Assembly: GCF_040833955.1 (NCBI RefSeq)
Contig: NZ_CP162133.1
Location: 1,820,001 to 1,884,000 of the forward strand
Direction: 5' to 3'
Source: Leptospira sp. WS60.C2
GTDB taxonomy: Bacteria; Spirochaetota; Leptospiria; Leptospirales; Leptospiraceae
Length of the DNA stretch: 64,000 nucleotides
This document shows, in pieces, positions 26,090-36,268 of the stretch. The notes beneath the pieces were generated by a model, which was given only the letters and a program-made list of their open reading frames with translations, was not told where the DNA came from and did not search any database. The translations under genes and the position numbers were made by a program. The number at the start of each line of letters is the position of its first letter. The stretch's first letter is position 1.

Positions 26090-27059
26090 CAAACGTCCCA
26101 AACGAAGAAAACTTATCTTTTTCTTAAGCCTTTCTGGGCTTTTGTCTGTGATGATTTTTTTCATCGAATGGGTAGGCTCTGAAGAAAGCGGAAGCCTTGC
26201 TTTGTTTGCCGATGCAGGGCACATTTTTACCGATGTGTTTGCTCATATCATTTCTCTTTTTGCCCTTCTCATTGCGTCCAAAAAACCCAATCAGAAATAC
26301 CCATTTGGCTTCCATCGGTTCGAAGTGATCGCTGCCTTTCTCAATGGGTTACTCCTCATTGGGATTGCACTATTTATTTTGTATGAAAGTTATGTTCGGT
26401 ATTATGGGGAAGCTCATGTCGAAGCAGAAACGATGCTTGTCTATTCTCTCATCGGATTTGCGATCAATTTGATCTCTGCTGGGCTTTTGGTGGGTGTGAG
26501 TAAAACAAGTCTCAATTTGAAATCTGCCTATTTGCATGTGATTAGTGACCTACTCGGAACACTTGCTGTCATTTTTGGAGCGGTTCTCATCCACTTTACT
26601 GGTGTAAAACAAATCGATAGCATCCTCAGTATTCTACTAGGGCTATTTATCTTAAAAACTTCTTATGGAATTGTCAAAGAGTCTGTGCAAATCCTCATTG
26701 AAGCCGACACCAGTGATTTTGACAAAACCCACCTTCTGGAACACATCCAAGTGTTAGATGGAATCCAAACGGTTCCTAAAATCACAGTGAGAAAGCTCAC
26801 CTCTGGTGTTTTTTCTGTGGAATTACAAATCGCGGTACAAGAAAAAGCCAATCGAGATCAAATCACATTGGAAATCCATAAAGTGTTAAAAGAAGAATTT
26901 GGCGTTCCTTTTGTCTCCGTGGAGATTATTTCAAGTAAGATGCTCACAAAATTGGAATCCGTTACGATTCGCGAAACCGAAAGAGAGTTTGGACACCATG
27001 GTCACGAACATGGACACTCCCATGATCATCGGAAAACCAAACACGCCCATCACCACTAA
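26082..27059 (+). CDS. CDF family zinc/metal cation exporter
   Basis: A 325-residue protein with six membrane helices and the two CDF metal sites: HIFTD in helix 2 (HxxxD) and HVISD in helix 5 (HxxxD). The His/His pair with Asp is typical of Zn2+-type CDF proteins. The cytosolic C-terminal dimerisation domain is followed by a His-rich tail (GHHGHEHGHSHDHR... with more than ten His), a likely metal-binding or sensing tail. It exports Zn2+, or a similar ion, in exchange for protons. It starts inside the OmpA gene (8-bp overlap). Confidence 0.92.
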   Translation: MTNKRPKRRKLIFFLSLSGLLSVMIFFIEWVGSEESGSLALFADAGHIFTDVFAHIISLFALLIASKKPNQKYPFGFHRFEVIAAFLNGLLLIGIALFILYESYVRYYGEAHVEAETMLVYSLIGFAINLISAGLLVGVSKTSLNLKSAYLHVISDLLGTLAVIFGAVLIHFTGVKQIDSILSILLGLFILKTSYGIVKESVQILIEADTSDFDKTHLLEHIQVLDGIQTVPKITVRKLTSGVFSVELQIAVQEKANRDQITLEIHKVLKEEFGVPFVSVEIISSKMLTKLESVTIRETEREFGHHGHEHGHSHDHRKTKHAHHH

Positions 27060-27096
27060 TCTCTTCGATTCCTCTTTCTTTTGATTCTTGTTTGCA

Positions 27097-27132
27097 AACT
27101 ACCCACAGTTCCTTTCCGGATCTTGGGTAGTT
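27097..27132. terminator. Hairpin between convergent genes
   Basis: A perfect 9-bp inverted repeat (AACTACCCA at 27097-27105, TGGGTAGTT at 27124-27132) with an 18-nt loop lies between the CDF and acyl-CoA-dehydrogenase-like genes. Neither side has a T-run, so intrinsic termination is uncertain. Confidence 0.45.
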
Positions 27133-27138
27133 GGTCTC

Positions 27139-28176
27139 TCACGAAAGATTTCTTTTTTTCTTTTGGGTGAGGTATTTGGTGAAGGAATCTTCCCATAAAA
27201 AGAGTTGCCAATCAGGGTCGATTGTTTTCAAATCCTCAGGTTTTTCTAATTGGTAATGACTGGTAATCGTTTGGATGAGAGTGTCTATAGGATACGGAAA
27301 CCCTTCAAGTAACAACTCTTTTGTGGGGTTTCCGATGACAGGAGAAAGAAAGGTCTCTTGCCACTGAATGAGTTTGTTTCGTTCTTCTGCGATCTTTGGA
27401 TTTTTCAAACTCAAAACCTTGGTTTTACCAATGAGGAGAGACACAAGCGAACACATTTCTTTTAGTCGTAATTCCATTCCTAATGGACCATAATCCTCGA
27501 GGAGTAAACTGTCTTCTGGGATTGGATACTCAGAAACAAACAAACGCAAATGGCTAACAAGGCAGGCAAAGTCTGTGTGAAATTCTTCCTTTTCCAAGAC
27601 AAACTTGCTGTCCTCTGGTTTGGGAACGGGAACCCAGTAGACTGGATTTTTCTCTTCCGTCTTCGTTACCCAAAAAATAAAGTCTGCCTCTCCTCCGTTG
27701 GTGATGAAGGATTTTTTTCCCGTAAGTTTTCCAGAAGAGACTTGAGAGTTCAGTTTTTTCAATTTGCCTTCAAACCCAGGCTCACTCACTCCCACTGACA
27801 AAATGCAAATAGGTTCCTTTTGTAAAAAAACATTCCATAAAGGATGAGAGCCTGGATTCGCATAACAAGAAGATGTGAGAACACCTCCCGCGACATTCAC
27901 CTCCACCATACACGAAAGAGCAAGCGAGACTCCGAAAGATTCCTCTGCCAGGATGGATAGTTTCTTTTGGAATTCGAAGTAAGATTCCTTTCCTAAAATA
28001 AAGTCGTAAAAACTAGCGGAATGGAGATAGGGTTTCCAACTCCGATAAAATCCAAGTCTTTGACTGGTTTGACCGGACGTTTGTTTTTCCGTTCCTCCCT
28101 CTGCAGGCAAAGCTTTGGGATAGGGTGAACCGATCTCTCCCCAACGGGCAAACAAGTGAAACGGTGATGTTTGCAC
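27139..28176 (-). CDS. Acyl-CoA-dehydrogenase-like protein, divergent
   Basis: A 345-residue protein from a GTG start. The middle part matches the acyl-CoA dehydrogenase beta domain: VGVSEPGFEGKL at about 120-131 and SGKLTGKKSFITNGGEADFIFWV at about 147-169 are the flavin/acyl-contact strands. The N-terminal helices are short and the C-terminal helical domain, which carries the catalytic Glu in the family, is shortened and poorly conserved (normal length is about 380). Loss of catalysis is possible but not shown. The gene starts 6 bp after the uvrA stop, so it is probably read with uvrA. Confidence 0.65.
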   Translation of the reverse strand: MQTSPFHLFARWGEIGSPYPKALPAEGGTEKQTSGQTSQRLGFYRSWKPYLHSASFYDFILGKESYFEFQKKLSILAEESFGVSLALSCMVEVNVAGGVLTSSCYANPGSHPLWNVFLQKEPICILSVGVSEPGFEGKLKKLNSQVSSGKLTGKKSFITNGGEADFIFWVTKTEEKNPVYWVPVPKPEDSKFVLEKEEFHTDFACLVSHLRLFVSEYPIPEDSLLLEDYGPLGMELRLKEMCSLVSLLIGKTKVLSLKNPKIAEERNKLIQWQETFLSPVIGNPTKELLLEGFPYPIDTLIQTITSHYQLEKPEDLKTIDPDWQLFLWEDSFTKYLTQKKKRNLS

Positions 28177-28182
28177 AGTGAG

Positions 28183-31083
28183 TTAGGACTTTCCTTTTTT
28201 CTTGGAATTGGCAAATTTAACATCCAGTTCCTTTTCTTCTTCTAGGACTTTTTTGAGATACTGCCCCGTAAACGAAGATTTTACAGCCGCCACTTCCTCT
28301 GGAGTTCCCGTAGCAATGACTTCACCACCCCCATCTCCCCCTTCCGGCCCAATGTCGATGATGTAGTCAGCTGCTTTGATCACATCTAAATTGTGTTCAA
28401 TGATGACCATCGAATTTCCCTTATCCACTAATACCTGCAATACGGTTAATAGTTTTTCGATGTCTTCAAAATGAAGTCCCGTGGTAGGTTCATCCAAAAT
28501 GTATAAGGTTTTCCCTGTGGGGCGTTTGGAAAGTTCAGTGGAAAGTTTGATCCTTTGTGCCTCTCCCCCGGAAAAGGTAGTAGCGGCTTGCCCGAGTTTG
28601 ATATACCCAAGGCCCACATCCATCAGGGTGTCTAACTTTCGTTTGAGGCTTGGAATGTTTTCAAAGAATACAACCGCCTCTTCCACAGTCATATCCAAGA
28701 CATCCGAAATGTGTTTTCCTTTGTACTTTACCTCAAGAGTTTCTCTATTGTATCGTTTGCCCTTACAAACTTCACATTCCACATAAATATCCGGTAGGAA
28801 GTGCATTTCAATTTTAAGGATTCCATCCCCTTCACATTTTTCACACCTTCCCCCAGCTACGTTAAAACTAAAACGACCTGGCCCATAGCCCCGTACTTTT
28901 GCTTCTTCTAACCCACTAAAAAGTTCTCTGACAAAGGTAAAGAGTCCTGTATATGTCGCAGGATTAGAGCGCGGTGTCCTTCCAATGGGAGATTGGTCGA
29001 TATTGATCACCTTATCAATTTGTTCTTTGCCTAGAATTTTTTTGTGTTTTCCGGGAACAAGTTTCATCCCCATCACAGAACTTGCGAGTTCCTTATAGAG
29101 AATTTCATTGATCAAGGTGGATTTTCCAGAACCAGAAACTCCCGTAACAACCGTTAAAGTTCCGAGAGGAATAGATACATCTACATTCTTAAGGTTGTTA
29201 TGCGAAGCTCCCGTGATTTTTAAGAACTTACCATTGCCAGGTCTACGTACGTCTGGTTTTGAAATTCGTTTTTCACCCGATAAAAATTTCCCAGTGACAG
29301 AATGTTTGTCTTTTTTGATCTGTTCGGGAGTGCCAAAGGCAACAATCTCTCCTCCGTGAACACCAGCTCCAGGCCCCATATCTACTATGTAATCGGCCTC
29401 CTCCATTGTCTCTTTGTCATGTTCCACAACGAGGACGGTGTTTCCTAAATTGCGTAAACCTTTTAGAGTTTGTACAAGTTTTGTATTGTCCCTTTGGTGG
29501 AGCCCAATGGAAGGTTCATCTAAGATATAAAGAACTCCCATAAGCCTTGATCCAATTTGCGTGGCAAGACGGATTCTTTGCATTTCACCGCCGGATAAGG
29601 TTCCTGCAGAACGGCTAAGGTTGAGATACCCTACCCCCACATCATTTAAAAAATGAAGTCTTTGTAAAATCTCTTTAAGGATGGGTTTGGAGATGGTATC
29701 TTCTGCACCTTTGTATTCTGATTCTTTGGTGAATTCGAGAGCCTTTTCGATGGAAAGACCAGTGTAGGTATCAATGCCAATGCCTTGGACCTTTACCGCG
29801 AGTGCTTCTTTCCTGAGTCGTTTGCCTTTACACTCTTCACAATCATGGTTTGTCATAAAGGATTCAAACCATTGCCTCATGGAATCAGATTTAGTTTCTT
29901 TATACCGGCGCTTTAAATTAGGAATGACTCCTTCGTAATTCCTTGAAAATTCATAATGAGAGTTGGCTCCTCGAAAGTCATAATCGATATGAATGGATTC
30001 GTCCCCATATAAGATCACATTCTTTACTTTTTCAGGTAGATCTTTCCAAGGAGTATTTAAGTTAAATTTTAGCTTTTTGGATAACGCTTGTATGGTGGCC
30101 ATATACCAATAGGAATTGGATTTAGACCCGCCCCAAGCTTCGATACATCCTTCAGCAAGAGATGCCTCTCTATCGGTGACAAGAAGTGCTTCATCAAATT
30201 CAAGTAAGGCGCCAAGTCCGTCACAATTCGAACAAGCACCAAAAGGAGAGTTAAAAGAAAAAAGTCTTGGTGTGAGTTCAGGGATACTCACATCATCACA
30301 TTTTGGACAAGAAAGTTTTTGAGAAAACAAATGGTCCTTTTCCCCATCTTCTACTACAACAATGCCATCTGCTGTTTTGAGTGCGGTCTCAACAGAGTCA
30401 GACAAACGGGACTGGATCCCTGGTTTCATCACAAGCCGGTCGACAACGATGTCGATATCCGCTTTAAAATTTTTCTTTAATGGAATTTCATCTTCCAGGG
30501 AATACACTTGCCCATTCACACGTACCCGATTGAATCCTTCCTTTTTATAACGTTCGAGGACCTCTCGATGTTCTCCTTTTTTCCCTTGGATGACGGGAGC
30601 AAGGATTTGTAATTTGGTTCCTTCAGGGAATACATTGATCCGATCAGTGATTTGGTCGACAGACAGACTCGAGATGGCCGTCCCACACTTGGGACAATGG
30701 GGTTTTCCCACACGTGCATATAACAAACGTAAGTAATCGTAAATTTCAGTGACGGTTCCGACTGTGGAACGTGGGTTACGATGTGTGGTTTTTTGTTCGA
30801 TGGAGATCGCGGGGCTTAGCCCCTCAATTTGGTCCACCTCTGGTTTTTCCATTTGTCCCAAGAATTGTCTAGCATAACTGGAAAGAGATTCGACGTACCG
30901 CCTTTGACCTTCCGCGTAAATGGTATCAAAAGCAAGAGACGACTTTCCAGACCCCGATAGACCCGTGATCACCACAAGTTTGTCCCTCGGGATGTCCAAG
31001 TTCAGGTTTTTTAAGTTATGTTCACGAGCGCCACGAATACGAATAAAGGAATCCACATCGGATAGCTTGTTTTCCTCTTTCAT
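28183..31083 (-). CDS. uvrA: Excinuclease ABC subunit A
   Basis: A 966-residue protein of normal UvrA length. It has two ABC ATPase modules: Walker [14 protein letters not shown] near residue 40 and [12 protein letters not shown] in the second half, with signatures [13 protein letters not shown] and [13 protein letters not shown]. Zinc-binding Cys pairs are CPKCGT, CPKCDD/CSNCDG, CEECKGK and CEKCEG/CEVCKGK. UvrA scans for lesions with UvrB in nucleotide excision repair. It is divergent from the SppA gene (20-bp gap to that ORF's first ATG). No SOS-type operator is obvious in that small gap. Confidence 0.98.
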   Translation of the reverse strand: MKEENKLSDVDSFIRIRGAREHNLKNLNLDIPRDKLVVITGLSGSGKSSLAFDTIYAEGQRRYVESLSSYARQFLGQMEKPEVDQIEGLSPAISIEQKTTHRNPRSTVGTVTEIYDYLRLLYARVGKPHCPKCGTAISSLSVDQITDRINVFPEGTKLQILAPVIQGKKGEHREVLERYKKEGFNRVRVNGQVYSLEDEIPLKKNFKADIDIVVDRLVMKPGIQSRLSDSVETALKTADGIVVVEDGEKDHLFSQKLSCPKCDDVSIPELTPRLFSFNSPFGACSNCDGLGALLEFDEALLVTDREASLAEGCIEAWGGSKSNSYWYMATIQALSKKLKFNLNTPWKDLPEKVKNVILYGDESIHIDYDFRGANSHYEFSRNYEGVIPNLKRRYKETKSDSMRQWFESFMTNHDCEECKGKRLRKEALAVKVQGIGIDTYTGLSIEKALEFTKESEYKGAEDTISKPILKEILQRLHFLNDVGVGYLNLSRSAGTLSGGEMQRIRLATQIGSRLMGVLYILDEPSIGLHQRDNTKLVQTLKGLRNLGNTVLVVEHDKETMEEADYIVDMGPGAGVHGGEIVAFGTPEQIKKDKHSVTGKFLSGEKRISKPDVRRPGNGKFLKITGASHNNLKNVDVSIPLGTLTVVTGVSGSGKSTLINEILYKELASSVMGMKLVPGKHKKILGKEQIDKVINIDQSPIGRTPRSNPATYTGLFTFVRELFSGLEEAKVRGYGPGRFSFNVAGGRCEKCEGDGILKIEMHFLPDIYVECEVCKGKRYNRETLEVKYKGKHISDVLDMTVEEAVVFFENIPSLKRKLDTLMDVGLGYIKLGQAATTFSGGEAQRIKLSTELSKRPTGKTLYILDEPTTGLHFEDIEKLLTVLQVLVDKGNSMVIIEHNLDVIKAADYIIDIGPEGGDGGGEVIATGTPEEVAAVKSSFTGQYLKKVLEEEKELDVKFANSKKKGKS

Positions 31084-31124
31084 TCTGGAAAGAATTTTAA
31101 GGAATGGAAGGAAGAGGACAGTCC

Positions 31125-32759
31125 GTGTTTCGAATTCTTTTTTCCCTTCTTTTTTTACCCTTTCGCATTTTGTACCTGGTTTACCTACGTCTAAGTCTAG
31201 TTTTCCAAAGAGGTCGCGATGTGTATGAACTGGAAATGCCGTCCCTTTTTGAGGATTCGTATAAATCCTTTTTGGTGAAAAAATTCCAAGGAAAGGAAGA
31301 AACCATCACCCGTTTGGAACTTCTCATCCTTCTCAAAACCATCGAAAAAAATCCAAACATCAAAACACTCGATCTCAGTTTGCCACCGCTTGAGTGGACA
31401 CTTTCCGAATTTTATGAGATCCGACACGAGCTAAAAGCCATCCGTGATTCCGGAAAAACCATTCGGATGTTTGCCAAAGAAGGTGGGCTTGGTACGTTAC
31501 TTCTACTCTCTGTGGCAACGGAAAGGTATCTTGCTCCTGAATCCGAATTTACTGTTTTACTCCCAAGCGCCGAACCCATGTTTTTTGGTAAGTTCTTAAA
31601 AAACTGGGGAATTGAAGTGCAAGCCTTTGCCTCTGGTCCATATAAATCTTTTGCGGAAAGTTTTACTCGTGGGGAGTTCTCCAAAGAAGCACGAAAAAAT
31701 TTAGAATCGCTCATTCTCAATTTAAGAGGAGTGATTTTAGAAGCCCTCACGGGTGGGAATCAATCACTCGAATCTCTATTTTACAAACCGATGTTATCTG
31801 CCGATGACCTTCTCTCTGCGGGATTCATTCAGGGAATCAAAACAGAAGGAGAATTTTTTAGGGAAGATCGTAAGCTCTTATCTCCAAACTTCCCACTTCT
31901 CTACCAATCCTTAAGGGAATTCTCCTTACTACCGAAACGAAAACAAGAAGTGGTGATTCTCCCGTTAGAAGGTGGCATCACAGGGGGAGAGTATTTGCAT
32001 AAAAATAGAGAAAACGGTAAAATCGAAGCTTTTTCTCTCATTCCCACCTTAAAAGCCTTAGGCGAAGACAAAAAAATCAAAGCTGTGATCCTAGAGATTT
32101 CGTCTCCTGGAGGATCTGCTTTTTATTCCGAACAAATCCACCAAGAAATTTTAGAACTAAAGAAAACAAAATTAGTCACAGCGTACTTCAAAGACACAGT
32201 GGCAAGTGGCGGGTATTACATTGCCACAGCCGCCGATTATATCACCGCCTCACCTGTGTGTATCACAGGTTCCATCGGGGCCGTGAGTATCCGTGCCAAC
32301 TTACAAAAGTTATATAAAAAATTTCATTTGAATAAAGAAGCCGTTGGGTTTTATCCGTTTCGGGATATCCATTCGGAATTCCAACCTCTTTCCAAACAGA
32401 GTGTTCAATATTTAGAATCCCAGATCAAAAAAATAGAGTCTTTGTTTTACAAACGAGTTTCGGAAGGAAGAAACATTCCTTTGGAAGACCTACCAAAAAT
32501 AGGCATGGGGCGCGTGTATCTCCCGACAACAGAAAATAAGATTGTAGATTCTCTCGGGGGGCTTCTGGATGCCGTAAACTTCGTGAAAGAAAAATTAGGC
32601 GGTAAAGCGATTTACCTTACAGAAGAATTGCCCGCTTACAATTTAAAAAACAAAATCCCGCTACTCGGTGGCCTTCTTGCCGAACTCAAACTTCTTGAAT
32701 CTCTCGGCGAGGTGTCCCTACTCTCTCACACGAAACTTCACTGGAAAAATCGCAAGTAA
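31125..32759 (+). CDS. sppA: Signal peptide peptidase SppA-type protease (S49)
   Basis: A 544-residue membrane protease. I prefer the GTG at 31125: a strong AGGAAGAGGA ribosome site lies just before it and it opens the hydrophobic leader [10 protein letters not shown]; an ATG at 31104 would add seven residues. The protein has two S49-like halves, as in E. coli SppA. The general-base Lys sits in the N-half ([10 protein letters not shown], about Lys174) and the nucleophile Ser in the C-half (VASGGYYIA, about Ser361), with TGSIGAVSI following. In the C-half the place where single-domain SppA has its Lys reads PFRDIHS, as expected for the tandem type. It degrades cleaved signal peptides and membrane proteins. 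Confidence 0.88.
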   Translation: MFRILFSLLFLPFRILYLVYLRLSLVFQRGRDVYELEMPSLFEDSYKSFLVKKFQGKEETITRLELLILLKTIEKNPNIKTLDLSLPPLEWTLSEFYEIRHELKAIRDSGKTIRMFAKEGGLGTLLLLSVATERYLAPESEFTVLLPSAEPMFFGKFLKNWGIEVQAFASGPYKSFAESFTRGEFSKEARKNLESLILNLRGVILEALTGGNQSLESLFYKPMLSADDLLSAGFIQGIKTEGEFFREDRKLLSPNFPLLYQSLREFSLLPKRKQEVVILPLEGGITGGEYLHKNRENGKIEAFSLIPTLKALGEDKKIKAVILEISSPGGSAFYSEQIHQEILELKKTKLVTAYFKDTVASGGYYIATAADYITASPVCITGSIGAVSIRANLQKLYKKFHLNKEAVGFYPFRDIHSEFQPLSKQSVQYLESQIKKIESLFYKRVSEGRNIPLEDLPKIGMGRVYLPTTENKIVDSLGGLLDAVNFVKEKLGGKAIYLTEELPAYNLKNKIPLLGGLLAELKLLESLGEVSLLSHTKLHWKNRK

Positions 32760-32839
32760 TTGAAACGAAAAAAATACCAAGGAAGAAGGACGAACCGAAA
32801 ACAGAAAACGGGAAAAGAAAATATGGAACAGGATTGGAT

Positions 32840-33832
32840 TTATTTTGTTTCGGAGGCTTTTTCCAAACGGTTCCGAAGCCCTTCCGCACCTTCCCCGAGT
32901 TTTGGTTCTTCACAATATATCCCTTCTAAACCTAGTCTGTCACAAGCCTCGAAGAACGCATAAAGTTTTGATGTATATTCTGCATTCGTAGACACATTAC
33001 AAATCCTTTCTTTTTCCTTGCTCCCATTTGGGAGAGACTTCGACTCTTTTTCTTCCAAGGTAAATCCAATCCATCCAAAATTTGGATTCGCACCGAAGCT
33101 GGAAAACAGAGATACAAACGTTTCTCTTGGAAGCACTTTCACATTTGCTATGGGAGCATAGTGTTTGTATTTTGTGCCAGGACTTAACGGAACATCTGTT
33201 TTTTCCAAAGAAAACGATCCTGGAATCACTAGGTTTGGTAAAAAAAGTTTTAAGTCTTTAGACTCGATGACCCCTGGCCTTAGAAGAATAGGAATTTCTG
33301 TTGTAAGACCAACAACAGTGGATTCAATGCCCACACTTGGTTCCTCTGTATCAAAAATCCCGTCCACGATTCCATCAAAATAACGCACAACGTCTGTCAT
33401 GCGAGTAAGAGATGGCCTTCCTGAGAGATTGGCAGAGGGTGCAGAGATGGGTGTTCCGCATTCTCTAATCCACTCTCGAATCAGTGGGTTTTTGGGAATA
33501 CGGACGGCGAGAGTTGTTAGGTTTTTTGGAAAGATGGCTGGATTTTTTTTGGGAAGGACAAGGGTGATGGGACCAGGCGAAAATTCGCATAACAAACGCT
33601 CTGCTGTCTCGTTTACTTCACATATAGTTTTGATTTCTTCGATCGAGGAAAAATGAGCAATGAGTGGGTTGTCACCTGGTCTACCTTTGATTTGGTAGAT
33701 TCGCTTGCAGGCCTCTTCTAAAAAACTAGAGGCCCCAATTCCATAGACTGTTTCTGTGGGAAAGACAACCACTCCTCCCTTTCGGATGAGGTCCGCAAGC
33801 AAACGAACATCCGAAGAGATGAGAGTTTTCAT
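32840..33832 (-). CDS. tsaC: L-threonylcarbamoyladenylate synthase (Sua5/TsaC2)
   Basis: A 330-residue protein of the long Sua5 type. The YrdC/TsaC fold is visible: FPTETVYGIGA at about 24-34, KGRPGDNPLIAHF, SAPSANLSGRPSLT and STVVG, followed by LRPGVI and a C-terminal Sua5 domain of about 120 residues. It makes threonylcarbamoyl-AMP for t6A37 on tRNAs that read ANN codons. Its ATG is one base from the stop of the GH18 gene, so those two genes are coupled on the minus strand. The 81 bp before the convergent SppA gene end are purine-rich on the plus strand, and I see nothing else in them. Confidence 0.93.
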   Translation of the reverse strand: MKTLISSDVRLLADLIRKGGVVVFPTETVYGIGASSFLEEACKRIYQIKGRPGDNPLIAHFSSIEEIKTICEVNETAERLLCEFSPGPITLVLPKKNPAIFPKNLTTLAVRIPKNPLIREWIRECGTPISAPSANLSGRPSLTRMTDVVRYFDGIVDGIFDTEEPSVGIESTVVGLTTEIPILLRPGVIESKDLKLFLPNLVIPGSFSLEKTDVPLSPGTKYKHYAPIANVKVLPRETFVSLFSSFGANPNFGWIGFTLEEKESKSLPNGSKEKERICNVSTNAEYTSKLYAFFEACDRLGLEGIYCEEPKLGEGAEGLRNRLEKASETK

Positions 33833-33833
33833 C

Positions 33834-35408
33834 TTAAAACTGTTTTGTTTTTGATTTGGATTTTAGCTTTGAATCTGAAACCTTCACCGCTTCTTTGGAA
33901 TCCAAATTGGGCAAAGTGGTGTCTTCTTTCGGCTCTTCTTCCTCTTTCGCTTTTTCAACAGGAGGTAGTTGGCCTTGTACGAGTTTACTCAAATAAACAT
34001 TGATTTCTGGATCGTTGTCTGTCACTAGTTGCCAGAAAGAAAAACCACCTAACTCATACTTACGAAGAAGAGTCATCTTTTCTTCGAAAGCCTTTCGGTT
34101 CATATAAAACGCAACGCGGTCACAACCACCACTGGTATACCATAGGGATGGATCTTCGTAGGCACGGTTTTTATGGATGTCAGAAAACTTAGAGAGGTTT
34201 CTCCAACTTGCTACTTTATTTTCTTCATTTAAGATACGGTTGATATCCGTAGGTTGGCGGTTTTTATGTGCTCCCGATTTGATCCTTTGTGCATCGGAGT
34301 GGTAAATTGCTTTCGCAGATGCTTTACAATTGAGTGCCCAATCATATCCATACGTCGGAATTGCCATATAAAGTTTGTGAGTAGGAACTCTTTTTTTGGC
34401 GTATGTGATGATGTCTTTTAACCAAACATTCGGTGCTTGAGGTCCAGGTCCTGGATTATGGTATTTTCTTGGGTGGAGTTCATACGCCATAATTTTCACA
34501 CGATCAGCGTGTTTGGCTAAAAACTCATAATCATGGGTGGTAGGTCCTCTCCAATTTTCGCGGAAGTCAAGTTGGATGGGTTTCGAAAGTCCACGGCATT
34601 GAAGCACTTTTTTCTTTGATTTTTCCGCAGGTGTCTTTGGGTGAACCGCAACAGAGATGAGTTTTCCTTTTTTATGAACTTCCTTTGCTAAGAGCGCAAA
34701 AAACTCTTCAAACTTTTCTTTTTTATCGCAAGACATCCCTTCGTAATCGATGTCGATTCCATCATATCCATATGTCATGATTTCATTCACAATTACTTGA
34801 ATGTGGTGGTCACGGATGTCATTTCTTCCACCCATTCCAATGTTTTCTTGGATTTTTTCTTTCGGATTTTCCCAACGAAAGATGGTAGGAATGATTTTAA
34901 CTTTTGGATTTAGAGCACGAAGTTCTTGGACACGTTCTTTTCTTGAGGTACTTGACCAACTGGAAATCAGCTCTCCATTGTTGGAAAGCCCACCTTTCAT
35001 CGTATAAATAAAAGGATGGATTTCATTGTACAAATGGACTGTCTTTTTCATCGCCGTCCAATCAGTAGACCAGGCGGAAGAACGAAAGGAAACATTCTCA
35101 TCTGGTAGGAAGTTCGGTGTTTCCACTGCCTCTTCTTCCACTGTTACGGATTCTTTGGTTTCGTTTGGAATTCCCATTTCGGAAGGGGTTCCAAGAGACG
35201 GAGTGGATGCTTCCACGACGCTTGGATTGGTGTTTCCTGTTTTCGGGAGGTCTTTTAAAACCAAGGTTTGTCCCGAATTTTGCATGAGATTCATTCCCAA
35301 ATAAAACGAAATGGCGGATAAAAAGAACCATGAGGCAAATAATAACGAAAATTTCGCCACATTCGAAAGTGGGCGTTTTGGGGGATTCGGTGATTGTGAT
35401 TCAGACAT
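33834..35408 (-). CDS. Membrane-anchored glycoside hydrolase family 18 protein
   Basis: A 524-residue protein from the ATG at 35408, which gives a short cytosolic tail, one membrane helix (about 18-40) and a Pro/Ser/Glu-rich linker (45-105). The catalytic barrel (about 110-470) has the GH18 motif DGIDIDYEG (DxxDxDxE pattern). It also has KIMAYELHP, AIPTYGYDW and FSFWQLVTD, typical of the YaaH/SleL-like branch rather than classic chitinases. A Pro/Glu/Asp/Lys-rich tail ends it. It probably cuts a beta-linked GlcNAc glycan outside the cytoplasm, such as peptidoglycan (inference). A longer frame from 35468 adds 20 residues without support. Confidence 0.85.
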   Translation of the reverse strand: MSESQSPNPPKRPLSNVAKFSLLFASWFFLSAISFYLGMNLMQNSGQTLVLKDLPKTGNTNPSVVEASTPSLGTPSEMGIPNETKESVTVEEEAVETPNFLPDENVSFRSSAWSTDWTAMKKTVHLYNEIHPFIYTMKGGLSNNGELISSWSSTSRKERVQELRALNPKVKIIPTIFRWENPKEKIQENIGMGGRNDIRDHHIQVIVNEIMTYGYDGIDIDYEGMSCDKKEKFEEFFALLAKEVHKKGKLISVAVHPKTPAEKSKKKVLQCRGLSKPIQLDFRENWRGPTTHDYEFLAKHADRVKIMAYELHPRKYHNPGPGPQAPNVWLKDIITYAKKRVPTHKLYMAIPTYGYDWALNCKASAKAIYHSDAQRIKSGAHKNRQPTDINRILNEENKVASWRNLSKFSDIHKNRAYEDPSLWYTSGGCDRVAFYMNRKAFEEKMTLLRKYELGGFSFWQLVTDNDPEINVYLSKLVQGQLPPVEKAKEEEEPKEDTTLPNLDSKEAVKVSDSKLKSKSKTKQF

Positions 35409-35553
35409 ATACGTTTCTTCTAGATTGATTATCGAACTTGTGACAAAAAAAGAGTAGAGAATAATCAAAACTCAATCTATCTATCTGTAACCCATGATTT
35501 TTGAGGATGGATTCTCTCCTAGTCGAAATTGAAATGGGGAGGAAAAGAAATCC

Positions 35554-36264
35554 ATGCATGCCTTAAAACAAAAACCAGTCATCCTCTACACGGTATTACT
35601 CAGTTTTTTTCTCACGTTCCTCCTCCTTGCGGAACTCACAGGGAGTAAATTATTTTTTGCCTTTGGGTTCACCATGACAATGGGTGTGATTCCATTTCCC
35701 ATTACCTTTCTTGTGACTGACTTACTGAATGAATACTTTGGACGAAAGGTTGTTCGTGCGACAACCTTTCTCGGTATGGTGATGATTGCATTTGCCTACC
35801 TTCTCATTGTGATCGACATGCAAATTCCTGCAAGCCCTGACTCTCCGATCGATGACGCTTCCTTTGAACGAGTGTTTGCGAACTCAGGCCTTGTGATCCT
35901 TGGTTCCATCATTGCCTATTTGATTGGGCAGATGATCGACTTACATACCTTCCATTTTTTACGCAAAAAAACTAAAGGAAAACACATTTGGTTGCGAGCG
36001 ACGGGCTCCACTGTGATCTCCCAACTCATTGATTCCTTTGTAGTCATTTTCATTGCTCTTGGGAAATACCACTCTGTGTCTAAACTTGTCTCCATAGCGA
36101 GTACCAATTTTTTATACAAGATGGGAGTGGCGATTCTCATCACACCATTACTTTACGCCATTCACATTTACATAGACCGTTACCTTGGGGAAACCTTAAA
36201 GACTCAAATGTTAAAAGAAGCGATGGAAGAAGAAGGATATGAATCTACCATCCAACCAGGGTAA
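35554..36264 (+). CDS. yhhQ: Queuosine precursor transporter (VUT/YhhQ family)
   Basis: A 236-residue membrane protein with about six helices. Its segments match the YhhQ/DUF165 family: LLLAELTGSKLFFAFGFTMTMGVIPFPITFLVTDLLNEYFGRK and, later, GSTVISQLIDSFVVIFIALGK. The family imports queuine or preQ0/preQ1 for tRNA modification. A good ribosome site, GGGGAGG, lies 11 bp before the ATG. The 146-bp region to the divergent GH18 gene shows no preQ1 riboswitch that I can recognise. Confidence 0.88.
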   Translation: MHALKQKPVILYTVLLSFFLTFLLLAELTGSKLFFAFGFTMTMGVIPFPITFLVTDLLNEYFGRKVVRATTFLGMVMIAFAYLLIVIDMQIPASPDSPIDDASFERVFANSGLVILGSIIAYLIGQMIDLHTFHFLRKKTKGKHIWLRATGSTVISQLIDSFVVIFIALGKYHSVSKLVSIASTNFLYKMGVAILITPLLYAIHIYIDRYLGETLKTQMLKEAMEEEGYESTIQPG

Positions 36265-36268
36265 CTCG

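Noticed and set aside
32341..32400. Loss of the catalytic Lys in SppA (PFRDIHS where single-domain SppA has a Lys)
   Set aside because: The protein is of the tandem E. coli type, in which the Lys comes from the N-terminal half; [10 protein letters not shown] supplies it.
35409..35553. A preQ1 riboswitch before the queuosine-precursor transporter
   Set aside because: I could not find the short stem plus A-rich tail that pairs to it; the region shows only a ribosome site and a weak promoter-like stretch.
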